Assembly: GCA_028023455.1 (NCBI GenBank) | Contig: JAQFVV010012423.1 | Span: forward strand, 498,001-562,000 | DNA from: Epiperipatus broadwayi | Taxonomy: Eukaryota > Onychophora > Udeonychophora > Euonychophora > Peripatidae | Direction of reading: 5' to 3' | Length of the DNA: 64,000 bases | Shown: piece by piece, positions 43,939 to 57,545 of the stretch | Layout of the letters: every line of letters begins with the position of its first letter | Numbering within the stretch: the stretch's first letter is position 1 | Translations under genes and position numbers: made by a program | Notes under the pieces: model-generated | The model's database searches: none | What the model was told of the DNA's origin: nothing | The model's input: only the letters and a program-made list of their open reading frames with translations

Positions 43939-45600
43939 GTAACTGTAGATATGAATCAATACATTTTAAAAATAACCAAAAAATTACAAATGGTATGGGA
44001 GGTTAGAAATATTTTTAAAATTAAAGAATACTGAGAATATAAAAAAACTTTGTTTTTTAAAAAAGGCAATTATGGATAAAATATTTTTAGGTGATCTGGA
44101 AACATTATTAAAAAATTTTCAATGACTATACATAAATATTAGCTAATTAGTCATTAGACAGTTAATTATCCAATTATAAGTTAGTAAATAGGTATGTAGT
44201 TATTTTTAGGTAAAGGATAAAGCAAGAAAGATGATAATCTTTTATGTATAAGGGGGGACAACTACAAAGCATCAGCATCAGGTGCTTAATTTTTCTTCTC
44301 TTTTGCCAATACAGCAATGCTCTCTTTAAAGATTTTTTAAAATTATACATGTAATAAAACAATCTAATACAACTAGAAAAAAATTATGCTGGATGTTTTA
44401 CCAAACTGCATTTAGTTGATCTATTATTATATCCAAGGGTGTCATGATACAATGATATTACATTTATCAATTATGCCTTTGACTTGGCTTGAATTTGAGC
44501 TAATTAAATTTGAAATTTTTTTAATAGGCTTGGTTTTTTTTTCAGGTAGTTGCACATATCTCAACTTAGTTAGTCATCCAATATTAGTCAGTAAATGGCT
44601 ATTGAGTGACTTCACTACAAGATAGATAATAAAAGAATAGAAAACCATTCATCATTTAACCTAGTCAGTATTAATTTCTCTTTTCTTATTTCTCTATGAA
44701 GACATGCTGAGAGGTCTTTATTTTGAAGTGACTATTTGAAGGCTCTACATAATAACAAAATTTCCATTGTTAAGAAAATGTATAAAAATATAAATATGAA
44801 AAGTTAGAATAAAATTAGTTTGTAAAGGAAAACTTTCATAAATGTAATTAGTTTAAAAGATTACTGACTGATTAAAAAAAGGATAAAACTGATAATTGAA
44901 TTAATTAAAAAAGCATGTAAACTGTCTCATAAAAATGATAGTAGATTAGTCTAAGAAAAAGATTAGATAATGTGCAATGCAAAAATAAATTAAAACAGAT
45001 TTAAGTTATGATCAAAGTTAAAAAACTATGATAAGGAATTAAAACAAAGAGAGCAAAGATCTAAAAAATTGCAGCCATCCATTATTTAATTCAGTTCAGG
45101 TTCAGTTCAGATTCAATTTGGGTTCTTGCTAAACAATCAAATCCATTTTGGATTCTTTTTAAAGAATGCACAAGCTGCAAAGTTAGCAACATGCATTATT
45201 AGATAGCCATAGGACATTCAACTGGACTTCATGCCCTTAGTCCTCAGCAAAAAAATAAACTGCCCTCACCTGAAACTAATGCCCAGAACAAATGCTTAGA
45301 CTGTAAGTAAATAGACACTACTTCATATTCTCTTTCTCCCATTTTTTAACAAAAATATGGAAGGAAAGCCATCAAGTCAAACCAATGGAAAATACACACA
45401 AATGAAAAACTGGGTAATATACTTAAATAAAATGAACTTTAATAAAAAAACTATCATAATTTTAGACTGAAAGCAATCATTTATAGTTTCTTACATAAAA
45501 TTTATTATGTGATATTCTGTTAAATCTACGTATGTATGTAAATAAATAATGTTTGCTTAATTGTTATTTGGTCTACTCTCTCTTTTGTCACTGCATCACC
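43939..45600. other. AT-rich interval without recognised features
   Basis: A less AT-rich patch lies at 45080-45320 (ggttcagttcagattcaatt and following), with no recognisable frame. The remainder is low complexity. Confidence 0.4.
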
Positions 45601-45614
45601 ATTAATTTAAGATG

Positions 45615-45935
45615 TGTTAAATAAATGTGCTGGACCCCTGATACAGTGTATGAGCTAGCTTGGAATATTTCAAGTGCTAGATTTGTGGCCTGTTGTCTGA
45701 GCATGCTGACCATATATAATTTATGTGGTCAGATGATGCCTGAGTTGCAATATTCAAAACAAATAAAGTGCTCTGGATGTAGAGTGTTGATCTAGCAGCC
45801 AAGAAGTGCTATGATCTAGAAACATGAGTGTAGGCTGTGCTTTGTATAGCCTCAATCTGGCCATAGGTACTGTTGATAGTTAATATATCAATGGCATTTT
45901 ACTCCTCTGCTTGAAAGGCTGGTCCATTCCTGTAG
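45615..45935. other. Unexplained less AT-rich, TG/CA-rich block
   Basis: About 320 bp stands out by composition (aatctggccataggtactgt, agagtgttgatctagcagcc). CpG is absent while TG and CA are frequent, as in an old CpG-rich sequence after deamination. Frames on both strands are broken. It is probably a decayed transposon, but I cannot name it. Confidence 0.35.
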
Positions 45936-46499
45936 TATTAAAGATATAAAATAATAATTACCAATAAGTTATGTATTAAGCATGATAATAAACTTAGAGA
46001 TGTTAAGGTAAATATTACAACTTATTAAAGTTTAGATTCTATAAAATATTATAGTTTTGTTAAAAGTATTTAAACCCAGCAAGAATAGGGTTTATTCGAT
46101 GGACCCAGTTCAATAAATTAATATTATTTCTAATTCAGTATGGATATAATATATATTGAAAATATTTTATAAATAAGAGCATAAATATAGGCATTTATAA
46201 AATGAAGTTATTATATATTTTATGTAAAAAATAATGTAATACAATTGTTTAATAATTTGAAGAAGACTTCTAAGAATTAATTAGAACATTGCAAATACTT
46301 AATACTATTTCACCATGTGTAACACCTATATAATTACTGTATTTTTTTTTCCCATTTAAACAAAACAAAACAAAAACATTATTTTAAAATATCTTTTAAA
46401 ATAAAATAAAAAGATAAATAATTATATTAAATTAGAAAATTAAAGCTTTATTGAAAAAGATTATATCTGCTATTTGCTTGTAATGTTTTTACAGCATTT

Positions 46500-47700
46500 A
46501 TAATTGTTATTTAATACTTTTTTGATTTGTAGTTAACTGAAACCATAGATACATGAATCATTGACATCGAGAAGTACTGTGCACGAAACTTTGCTTTTAG
46601 CTGCACTACTTGGCATATTGGATAAAAATGATTATGCATATTTGAGTAGAGCATGCAATAAACTGAAGGTGTGCACACATGTGAATTGAATATTTATACA
46701 TGGATTGATTTAACTTGAAATAGTTATTTTTTTGCACATAGTACTTGACACAAACTAAAATACATATTAGCAAATACGATATTAACCATATACTATAATA
46801 TTAGCTTGTATATTAATCGTACTGTATTAAATTTGCATTTCTGAAACATATATAGCAGATTTTACTATATATATATATATTAACATGAGCTTTTTATTGT
46901 AAACGTGAGCAATCAATTGATATCACAAGGTGATATTATATTTACACTTCCAGATTATTTTCTGGATATTGTTTGTTTTTATTGAAAAGCAAGATTTTTG
47001 TACTCACATATCTTTTATTTTAGATTGCAATTATCAATTGTTAAAAGTTGGCAAATAGAAAATCAATAATAAAACGACTAAAATAAACTTTGGAAATGAT
47101 CTTTCTTCGAAAGGAAATAAATTAATATTTCTTAGTCCTCCCTCCTCCCATCGATACTTTTAATAAACAAAATAGGGATAGTACCGTACATGATGGTATA
47201 ATTTTTTTTTTCAAATGATCTTTTTATTTAACAATGAAAACAGATGTTTTAAATAATTCTCTTTTGCATTGCTAAATGATTTCTTTTATTAGCTTTAGGC
47301 TATTATTGATTTTCTTGGAAAATGAATAAAAGATCTTACTAAAGAAACAATTTTACGTCTGCTAAATAATAATAATTGTATGAATGGTTTATTGTTCGGG
47401 AATTCATAAGAAGTTCGAATACGGGAAGTGTTGGAACTAAGCCGATGCATGAATGATGAGTTCCAGAGTCTGTTATTCTACAAATTTACCAAACCAGACG
47501 GACATCTACTAAATGATTTACTCTCTTCTTCTGTGATAATATTGAAGTTTACTAGTTTTAATGATATTCAATATTTTTGGGAAAGAAGGTACCGGGTGTA
47601 TATTGCAAAAGAAATAGCATACGATTTATAACTTACACAATATACTATAAAAATGTATATGTAGTAATAAATAATTTTTATAACTGTAAATAAAGATAAT
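46500..47700. other. CpG-retaining interval with repeat S4 and one short frame
   Basis: CpG is frequent (gacatcgagaag, gtgcacgaaac, catcgatac, accgtacatg). An S4 copy lies at 47385-47480. The frame 47428-47631 (MLELSRCMNDEFQSLLFYKF and onward) begins inside that repeat and shows no recognised domain, so it is not called a gene. Confidence 0.35.
47385..47480 (+). repeat. Dispersed repeat S4, copy at 47 kb
   Basis: gtttattgttcgggaattca, taagaagttcgaatacggga and gagttccagagtctgttatt parallel the copies at 39272 and 62292. It is the only copy with all its CpG intact. Confidence 0.55.
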
Positions 47701-48411
47701 TGTGGTACGATTTCAAATCAAAAAATTAGAGAATGAAATAATTAAAAGTCAAAAAGCAGATTTACTTCACATTATTTATATTAAATTAATTAAAGTTAGT
47801 AAATAATTATAACTTAAAGGTTCATGTGTAAAGTAGATTCCAAATAGTTTAGAGATAATACAAGCAAGTGTTGGAATGAAGAATACACTTTAGATTTAAA
47901 AAAAAAATTATAATGCTACTGAATGGCTAGAAATATAGAAATACTGTATAAAGAATAAACTTTGTTATTACTTTGCATCTAATAACGTTAAATATAATTA
48001 GCATTATTATACAGTACGTGGTAGATCAAAAATAATTTTTAAAATGTTCATTGCAGACCAAATGTTTTTTCAACAGCTACCAAAAATGAACAATGAAAAA
48101 TAAAACATATTTCATCAAGTTTACTAACCATTCAGGTTATAAAACATTGTTTTCTCATCATTATTTTACTTTCTAATATTTCCATGTGGCTCAATACTTG
48201 TATAACTAACTAAATTGACTTGCGCCAGCTTGCTGAAAAAACCTAAAAAAAAAAAAATTAATTTAATGTGGGTTTAAATCTCAGGCCTTAAATATGGCAG
48301 ATAAATGTACTAATCAATCTGTATGTAAATATATAACCATTAGAGCCACCATATATTTATATGCAAATTATATCAATGCAGCAAATGCTTAAATAAATAG
48401 ATATAATATTG
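47701..48411. other. AT-rich interval without recognised features
   Basis: No feature was recognised. Confidence 0.4.
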
Positions 48412-48812
48412 ATCTGAGACTTGGACACTTAATAAAAGAGCAATATAGAGTCTTCAGACCACTCAAAGAAATATAGAGAGATGTATGTTGGGAATAACAA
48501 GAAGAGATCCAAAATGCAATATATGGATAACAGAAACAGGTGTTAATGACCTCATTGAAAAAATTAAAAGATTGAAGTGGAGTTGGGCTAGACATATTGC
48601 TAGAAGAGATGATAATAGATGGACAATTGAAATCTTAAACTGGATTCCAAGAGATTGTAAAAGACCCAGAAGGAGACCACATGTGAGATGAATGGATAAA
48701 ATAAGAAAGTGTGCAGGTGGATGTGGAGAAGAGAAGCAAAAAATCAAAGAAGTTGGATTGAACTTGGAGAGACCTTCATCCTGCAATAGATTGATAAAGG
48801 TTGATGATAATG
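48412..48812 (+). mobile_element. RTE 3'-end copy, plus strand
   Basis: The plus-strand frame reads MLGITRRDPKCNIWITETGV, LIEKIKRLKWSWARHIARRD and DNRWTIEILNWIPRDCKRP, then a stop in place of W in the HVR-MD block. The degenerate end (gatgataatgatgaata) replaces a clean (ATG)n. It begins at gatctgagacttggacactt, the same internal point as the copy at 23118. Antisense frames across it are shadows. Confidence 0.92.
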
Positions 48813-49378
48813 ATGAATATCAGCATTTAGTATATAATTTGATTTTGCATTGATAATAGATTGTTGATATTCTATTAATTTATTCAAAGCATCGTTTGTG
48901 GTAACAGAATTTATCTATAATACCATTTGCTGACATATGTTGTGAATTTTGTATATGTGGATATGCCTGTACTACAATTATGAAATGTAGTATTTACCAA
49001 GAATAAAAGAATTCTAAATATTTAAAAAAAATGCATATGTGAAAAGTAATGACCGTCATTCATTTATATTTAAATAAACTTAATAATATCAAACAATTTA
49101 CTGCTTTTTGCCATGATATAATTTATATATATATTTATAGTGCAGTTCAAAATTAACAGCCTAATCTAATAAATTTTTAATTATTATGAACTATTTTTCT
49201 TTTAAAATAAAGCACTTTTTTCTAAAATGTTTTAGTATATGTTTGTAAGACTTAAATATTTATCACTTATAAAACTACATTAAATTTTTATTTGTTAGGA
49301 AAATTTAAATTTTATAGAATGAAAAAAAATGAACAAGTGGAATTAAGATATAGAGATGGTAGATTTAAAAACAAAAGT

Positions 49379-49473
49379 GGTTTTTTTTACATGTCACATG
49401 CGTTGACCAGGAAGCAAACCCGGGCCTGCTGCTTGGAAGGCAGCTATGCTAACCATTAGGCCACCAACACTTG
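49379..49473 (-). mobile_element. Mini-SINE from tRNA-Gly, copy 2, with target-site duplication
   Basis: The tRNA part is 49399-49470 (72 nt) with anticodon TCC in ctgccttccaagcag. The T loop has tttgctt, so the B box is damaged. The 3' extension is TGTGACATGT plus A8 (T8 on the plus strand) and the 5' extension is TGTCAA. The direct repeat acaaaagt flanks it at 49371-49378 and 49474-49481. A short element with an A tail and a duplication is the hallmark of LINE-driven retrotransposition. Confidence 0.85.
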
Positions 49474-49481
49474 ACAAAAGT

Positions 49482-51694
49482 TGTAAATCTAAATAAAAGT
49501 AAACTATAATTCAAATGGTTTAATAAATTATTGAATTAGATAAATTTAAACAATTAATTTATTTTTTAGTATATAAATTTATAATTTTAATTAAGTAAAA
49601 TATTGGCGGGAGAAAATGAAAATGAACTAGCCTCTTACAATAATGACTCTGACTTAAGAGCTTTCAATTATAACAGAGCTGCTTCTATATTACATAGACC
49701 CCTGCCAGTTATGTAACTACTATGAAGAGAAAGGCAATGCATATGAGCCCTTAAGTATTAGTGGCTTTTTTATTTTATATATATTTAAAAAGTATTAAGA
49801 TATATGTTAAAATATTAAAAAAGTAATTTTTTGAAATTTTGTGTAAGAGCCCATAGATTCTACCATTGACATACTATTGATCAATCTGTTTACAATATCC
49901 ATACATATCTCACAATTTTTTACACTTTATAAAATAATTAAACATTATATTTAATATTCTTAATATTTAATACTATTGTGTTAACTAAAGTTTTTGTAAT
50001 AAAAAAAATGTAAGCATAGCTTATTTTAGGTTGTTCAATGCCTATCTATGAAATAACTGTGAGTGCACTTATGTCAAAAAAATTGTCAACCAATACATTG
50101 CACACTATCATAAACAAAATATTAGAATAAATAAATATTAATTTTTTAGTAGAAACAAGTTTATTTACAACATTTTTATTTTTATTGATTCTATTTTTAC
50201 AAAGTTATAAATAATTTCCTTACACCTTAATTAAATTTAATTCATTATTGGCAGTGATCTGATTTCTAAGTTTTTAAATTGATTCATAAAACTTCACTAT
50301 TTTTAAATTCATACAAATTAACCTAATGCATTGTTTAATTAGTGAACATGAATTAATAAAATTTATCGTTAATTAAATAAGATATTATCATGGCCAATCA
50401 TTTTAAAAGCATAATCACCTTGCTGTAAACCACAAATTAAAAATAATTAAACAGAGAATTACATAACTGTGAGTGACATAGATCATAAATTAGTATTGCT
50501 CGTAAAATAACATCATCATGAATGATAAAGAGCAATTTTCGAGAGAAATTAAAAGAATAATGTTTGTAAATGCTTTAACAATTAGAAAGAGTGAAAGTCT
50601 TATTGTAGAAATTAAAAAAAAACTGAGTTTGCTTAAAAATCAATTCAGTCATATCTTTTGTTTTTTTAACTAAGTCATTATTAAAAGTAAGGTTTTAAGT
50701 TTTCTCAACTCTAGGAAAATTGATAGAAGAGAAATTTCAAAGCTTATCAGTTCTGTTTTTTTTTAATTTAAGACCAAAACAGTTTTCAGAATATTGCTAT
50801 TCAGAGTAAATTTATTAATGATGAATCATAATTATAATGCTAGGCATTCAGATTGTATATGTCATGAAGCAATAAAAGATTGACAAATGATTATTATAAA
50901 ATAAAAGGATAAAAATGACAAAATTAAGATATTTATCAATTATCAAATTTAATTATCTCAAAATCATTTTTTTAGGTTATTTTTAATTTATTTTACTCTA
51001 ATATTACTTATTTATTAATTTTTAAAAAAATATAAATATTTAATTAATTATGTCAATTGCATAATTAATGATAATATTAATAAAATATAACTTAATAAAA
51101 TAATATTATGGGATAGCATGTCTTAGATTATGCTATATGCTTATCTTGAAGTTTATCATTATATAATCTCACGAGTCAAAAGAAGTCTTATTTACTTAAT
51201 TCTCTCTAAGACAACTAAAGGTGGCCAAACTGATACAATGCACAATTTAATTTTTTATATATGTACCCTTTAGATTTTTTAAGATTTGTGATAACACAGA
51301 ACTATTTTATTAGCAAGGTTATTATTAAAAATATTTTTAGGTAACTAAAATTAAAATAAAAATATTACATGTAATGATTTATTTATTTTTTTAAAAAGAA
51401 AGATCATCTTTTAATGTTAACCAGAATAATATAATTTTTTGTTTTCCATCACATGAGTTTAAATCTTTATAAAAATATGATGTAATTATAAAAATAAAAT
51501 ATATCTTATGTTTATTATTAAAAATATCTTTTAAAATAATGAACACAACTTTAAAATAAAAAAAGTAGTTTTAAAAATAAAAAAACTATTTTTCTGTTTT
51601 ATTATAAGGTAAACAAACATTGTCATAATGAAAAATAGAGATTTCCTACTTGCTGATTATTCTTCACATCTATGGGCAAAAGTGAAAATTAAAA
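49482..51694. other. AT-rich interval without recognised features
   Basis: No exon-like block or known repeat was found. Confidence 0.4.
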
Positions 51695-52135
51695 TATAGA
51701 ATCACTACTGTGCCACTGAAACTGTTCAATATAAAATTTCAGAGCAACATCATTATACAAATCAATCAAAAATTTTCATAAATCACTTCAGAATGTGCAA
51801 TATGAGCTATCACAGTATCAAGTGAGTTACTTCCTAATTTCAAACAATAGGTTAATAACAAATCTTGTTTACTGCTAGGAGGTTCCATTCTCATTCTCCT
51901 ATTATTGGGAAGTATAGTTAGCTGTGCTGTAAGTGCACTATTAAAGATATGGTTGAAAATTAATGATGCAAAATTACTTGATTTTATAAAAAGAATTAAG
52001 TTATTTATGAATGTGTGTTTACTCTGTAGAATGTGAATTTGAAATTTATAAGTAATATTTTCAGAATACTCAAAACTAAATACAATCACAAATATCACCT
52101 CAGCAATTATTTCAGAGAGGAAAAAAACATTCCAC
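51695..52135 (-). pseudogene. Unrecognised, possibly decayed coding segment
   Basis: A 110-codon minus-strand frame (52098-51766) is long for this composition and has a balanced C-terminal half: SALTAQLTILPNNRRMRMEP, SSKQDLLLTYCLKLG, DTVIAHIAHSEVIYEN. With one base shifted it continues IDLYNDVALKFYIEQFQWHS to about 51695. Upstream, EIIAEVIFVIVFSFEY fits the same frame. That looks like one protein with a frameshift near 51775. No family is recognised, there is no convincing start or splice context, and it could still be chance or a transposon. Confidence 0.3.
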
Positions 52136-52904
52136 TTATCAACTATTTTTTGACTTAGATTTTTTTTATCTCTGTTATTCTTGGTTTTTTTTTTTCAATT
52201 TTGGAAGGAGATAGTAGTTTGAAAATGTCAAATCAACTAAATATTGGTGCAGAAATTTTTTACCTCTAAAGTCTGAGATATTCAATCAGTACTATGGAAA
52301 CCAAAAACATTTTTATTAAAAAATATTTCTAAATTGTTATAACCTTTTTTTCTTTCAAGTCTTTATTTTTTCCTTTTTTTTTGTAAATGTTTACTGTATG
52401 TATGTATGTTAAGTTTTTTATTGTAAAACAAATAAAATACCTAAGTGGCAGAATAAAAGATAATTGATAGTTTTCCATTTATTTCCATCCTCTTAATATA
52501 TTTTATTTTATATACTTTTTAACAGAATTTTGATAGTCAATCAAAAAGAAAAACAGCATTCAACCCAGCAATGGTCAGTTAATGGGTAATTAGCTATTTT
52601 TAATCAGTAGATAAAAATAAAAATTATAAATAATTCAAACTAGCATTTTCTAAGTCCAGTGATTACTACTTTCTTCACTATAAGAAGGAGCTGAAGGATT
52701 ATGTATTTTTCAGTGAGCTATTTACCCAATACCTTTTTATGATTACTATTTTAAGTGATCTTTCAAAATTGGCAAAGAATATTGTGATTAATAATTAAAA
52801 AAAGGATTTAAACATCATCATCAGTGGTGTTTTGCATTTATTTTCTAATATTAAAGTAAAATAAAACCGTTAAAGCATTGATTTAACTCAAATTATATGC
52901 TTTT

Positions 52905-53850
52905 TTTATTAACTTTCTGTATCTGTGTGTTTCTGTCTGCATTTCCACATTTTTGAATGTTGCTCTAGCTGAGATTTTTTTTAGTTTTGACTATTTTTTG
53001 TTTTTAATGCAAAAGATTTGATTTGTTTTAATCAGTCTTTTTTCTTTGGCTTAATAATAATTAGTCTGAGAACAGTTCTTCAGTTACATTTTGCTGATAA
53101 TATAAAATTTTCATAATCATAATTTAATTTTAGAGGATAAAATAATAGTATATCAAATTAATTAAATTAAATGTTTTATTTTTAACTATTTTTTGTTCTT
53201 AATGAAACAAATTTGATAAGATAAAAGATTTAATAAATAAAAGTTTCTTTTTGTTTTGGAATTTCCTCATCATGTCTACATTGTTTTTTTTTCACTTCTT
53301 ATTATTAAATCAAAATTTTTGTCAGATTTTTTTTAGTTTATAACTAAAAAGTAAAAAATAAAATAATATATAAAAAACGTTTATGCTTTTATGTAAGCAG
53401 TACTTTCCAACTAAAAAGTAGAAAAATAACAAAATAATCTGAGTAAAAAGTAGAAAAAAAAACTAAATCTTTGTTAATTTGACATTAAAATATCAGAGCT
53501 CTTAAAAATCTAGACTTGTTATAAAACAATTAGAAATTGCAGGAATATTGTCATTTCATAAAAGCATTTGAGACCTTTCTGATTTTTATGATTTATTGAA
53601 GTGTCAAATACAATTTTGAAATGACAATTTTTCTACAATTTTCAATTGTTTTATAACAAGTCTAGATTTTTAAGATTTCTGATATTTTCTAAGAATGGTA
53701 AATTAACTGAGATTCTGTTTTTGTTTTTTTTTACTTTTTAGACGGATTACTTTGTTATTTTTCTACTTTTTAGTAATCTAGTACTGTTTACATTAAAGCA
53801 TTATTTACAAAAAAAACCCCTTTTTTACATATTATTTTATTTATTTTTAA
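52905..53850 (-). mobile_element. FB1 composite repeat, inverted copy (foldback at 53341-53850 plus flank)
   Basis: The foldback halves meet near 53590: atcagagctcttaaaaatct pairs with tagatttttaagatttctga. The part at 52905-53340 is the inverse of 15861-16370: ctgcatttccacatttttga, tagctgagattttttttagt, ttgataagataaaagattta. So the same two-part order exists at 15.4-16.4 kb (plus) and here (minus), which makes the about 1-kb composite the mobile unit. Confidence 0.82.
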
Positions 53851-54020
53851 TTCTAATATTTTTAACTTATTCATTGCAATAGTTTTTTATCTTAAAGTGT
53901 AATAATGTTTCATTGTAAGATTTCAGTTTTCATCTTAATAATAGTGATCTAATTCATTTTCTAGATCTCTTTTAACTTTTAATTATTTTTAAAATGTGTG
54001 TGTTATTAATTTTAAATATA
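53851..54020. other. AT-rich spacer
   Basis: No feature was recognised between the FB1 copy and the next SINE. Confidence 0.4.
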
Positions 54021-54034
54021 AACATTTGATATTT

Positions 54035-54126
54035 TCATGCTTGGTGGCCTAGTGGTTAGCATAGCTGCCTTCCAAGCACCTGGCCCGGGATTGCTTTCCG
54101 GTCAAGGCATTTGACACATATAAAAA
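54035..54126 (+). mobile_element. Mini-SINE from tRNA-Gly, copy 3, with perfect 14-bp target-site duplication
   Basis: The direct repeat aacatttgatattt lies at 54021-54034 and 54127-54140. The 92-bp insert holds a tRNA-Gly-like body: tggcctagtggttagcatag, ctgccttccaagcac with the TCC anticodon, and cccgggattgctttcc. It is followed by atttgacacatat and A6. The acceptor and T arm are more decayed than in the other copies and the 5' TGTCAA is missing, so it is probably 5'-shortened by a few bases. Confidence 0.9.
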
Positions 54127-54140
54127 AACATTTGATATTT

Positions 54141-56590
54141 ATTCTGCCTTGCAAAAATTTATTTACAAAGTAAATTTAAAGATAAGCAGTTGACTAAATT
54201 ATTTCATCTTCTAATTATATATAAAAAAAACTGGATAAATTTTTTATCTCAAGCATGATCAAGAATGGATACACATGCATGGGCATTAAGGTTTTATGTC
54301 CCTTTGAGTTAACCAAAATGACTACAAATTTTTAAAATTACTTTAAATCTTATATATAAAAGATTAAAATAGTTTTACATCTTCAACTGCTTTCTAATGT
54401 TTGTAAATTCATATCATCAACTGAAAATTGATTTTTTTTTCTTTGACAAGACTTGTGAACTCATATTGTTTCTGACTTTGACAATATGAACTTCGAATTT
54501 TAAATTAATTTTATCTGTCATTTAACTACTTTTTTTTTTTGTTAAAGAATTTTCAACTTTGAATGTTTTTACAGATTAAAAAAAAAAATTGTAACATTGA
54601 ACGTTTTTACAAATAAAAATTAGACAATTATATTACTGTATGAATAACATCTACTTTCATTACCTATATAAATTAATATAGCATGAAGAGATATATATAT
54701 ATCAGTGAAGAGAGATTAAATTAGTGTTGAATTATTTAATGTTTTTTGCACTGGCTGTACTGATTACAAAACTCTTGTCATTATATGCCACTGTATAGTG
54801 ATATAATAGTAACTTGGCAAATGAGAGCTAAAAGTCCATGAATACAGTTTGGTATAATCATTTCCAATGCTCAAATAACATATGATTTATTGGGTGATAA
54901 ATTATTGAATTACTTTTACTATATCTATATATTTCAATATTAATAATAAATCATTTCATTATTAATTTATTTTTGTGCAATTTCTTTATTTACCTTTTAT
55001 TTGTGTAAACCTATTTTAATTGTATAACAGACCTCTTAAAGAGTTTACAACTTGTTAATAAAACATTTGGCTATATGGGTTTCACATTTTTGGATATAAC
55101 AATTTTGTTAATAATATATAAGCTTTGAAGAAAGTAAAAGTTAACTTTGTTAGTGTAAATGTACAGATAAATAAATAAATTGCACGAGTAATAAGTATAT
55201 AAGCAAAGTGGTTTCTCAAGGCAAAAAATTAAATAAAGTAAAAGAAAAAATGCATTTTTATTAGTATACAATCTTATGTTAGCATTGTGTTAAACCATTT
55301 AACAATTTAATTAATATTAATAACATTGTCTAATAATAACAAATTCTAAACATCATGATTTCAACTAAAACACTTATAATCAAAGTTAGAAAATAAGGTA
55401 TTATTATGGTTTTTTTCTAAACACAGCTATCAAAGCAAAAAAAATGTTCAAGAATGTGATACAAAAATCAGTAAAAAGAGTAGAATTAATATATATATTG
55501 TAATGGTCATGTTTGTACATTCACATAACAAAACCCAGAATCCAGGCAAAATACATTAAACCTGCTCAAAATGGGATATGATGGTCTCAGATCCAACCAA
55601 GCTTCAACCTATTTACCAATACCTTGTGATTTAACACCCTATGAATGACATTCCTGAGATTACACACAGGCTTTGTTTTAATTTGTGACCTGTCTCTGAA
55701 CAGGAAGCGAAATGAGACTCATAAACATAATACACATGCAATAATAAGCTAAAGTTAAATAGTAAAAGAGATTAGATAAATATTGTAGTTAAAATGTATA
55801 TTAAACATATTTTATCAATAATTTAATTGGATTGGAATATTGTACAAATAATAATGGAGACAAAATAAATTTAAATAAGTTTATTGTAGTTAATAATAAT
55901 GAAAACAAAACAAAACAGGTTACACTTAATTAAAAATCAAAATACCACTAATTTAATGTGTGTAGGTGTTATACAATGAAATGAGATTAATTGAAAGTAA
56001 TATAATGCATAATCTCATTTAAGTATATAAAATAACTTCCATGTCCAGTGAGTGAGTCATTTATGCCTATGACAATTTAATATGCTAAATAATCTTTATC
56101 TCTAGGTCATGGTTTGCCAACTGATAAAGTAACAATGCTAGCCAGAGACATATATTAGCTACTACAGCACTAATATTGTGGCTGTTTACATTAGGTTAAA
56201 TAAGGGGTACAAGCCCAATTATAAAGTTCAATAATGATGCAAATCACGATCCATTAAATAAGACATTCTCATAGTTTCATATAAGTCACAAACATATATT
56301 ACACTAAGGGAGAACAGGCTAAATCAGCATTCTCTATAGTTTGCTATAAGCACATTACTAAACTTTAATAAAAAGGTGGTGGTACAGATGTGCAGTTCCT
56401 TTAAACCAATGAGCTTGCTAATGAATTAATTAATATGAACATAAGTAGTTCGAAAATCAGATAGGCTACTCTTAAATGCTCAATCTGCCATTAAGGCTCT
56501 TGAATATCACATTAGCTCCTGAATAATTTATCAAGTGGTTATTTTTTATATGTATTTAAATAATGTTAATTACATTATATAATAATAAAC
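54141..56590. other. Mostly AT-rich interval with one less AT-rich patch
   Basis: The patch at 55500-55740 (cccagaatccaggcaaaata, cctgtctctgaacaggaagc) contains a short inverted pair, cctgtctctgaacagg, and may be an old repeat. No gene was recognised. Confidence 0.35.
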
Positions 56591-57484
56591 TTTGCATAAA
56601 TTTATCTTTCCTGTCTGCCATATTTACACATGCAAATTGCCATATTTACACATGCAAATATGCAAATTTATTAAAATCTACGACCGTTGTAACTTGTCTT
56701 TTTATACAGTTGGGAACGCCAACACTATCTTACTAATCTCCTATGTCAGTCGTGCTTTGACAAAGATACTCCGTATCGAAAGACTGGCTTAGCAGTTCAT
56801 AAATATTATATTTATATTTTGTTGCAGTAATTATTATCTACATACTCGTGTGGAAATTTATTATTTAATAAAATAATTATAATAAACAAAACATAAAACT
56901 ATAATTTTCATCAATAATGGCATTTAAAAAAAACAAGAAATCGCGTTATCTTTTTATTGCTGTGTAATATTTTAAAATGCCAGCAATTATTGTTAATTCA
57001 TAAATATTATATGTATCAATATTTGTTTATTTGCTCAGATTTTAGTAAAATTGATAAAACTATCCAGTTACATTTTTATAAAAATAAATAAATAATGAAA
57101 CTTATTATCGCCAGTGGAAAAGATCCTCATCTATTATAAAGGCCAAAATTTGAATACTTGTTCTTGCATAAAAAAATATTGATTTTCATTTATTTGTTTA
57201 TTTTTCAGATGAAAAGCTTAATCGATTTTTTTTTTTTGCAATCTAATTAATTTTTGTATTCTATATATTATATACACACCCACAGTTGTATAAAACATTG
57301 GAAACTATGTGTGCGGATATATATAGACACACAACGCGTAATTTAGGAAATTTTAAAATAAAATGAAACAATTGAAGTCTAACTAACTTAATATTTTTAC
57401 GGTTAAATTTTGTAAAAGAAAATTTATGTTATAAGAAGCACATTAATTATACATAATATATTAATATTAGCAATATTAATGTGT

Positions 57485-57545
57485 TCACTGATGATGGACA
57501 TAGGTGAAGAAAAGGCAAAACGTTACGTCGAATAATTAAATCACA
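57485..57545 (+). repeat. SINE-like tail hairpin
   Basis: cactgatgatggacataggt, gaagaaaaggcaaaacgtta and cgtcgaataa resemble the hairpin-plus-cgaaacg tail common to several SINE/LINE groups. It is layout-related to the tails at 16.5, 25.2, 27.2 and 39.5 kb, but the sequences differ. Confidence 0.35.

Noticed and set aside
47428-47631. 67-residue frame
   Set aside because: It begins inside dispersed repeat S4 and has no recognised domain. CpG-rich context alone is not enough to call a gene.
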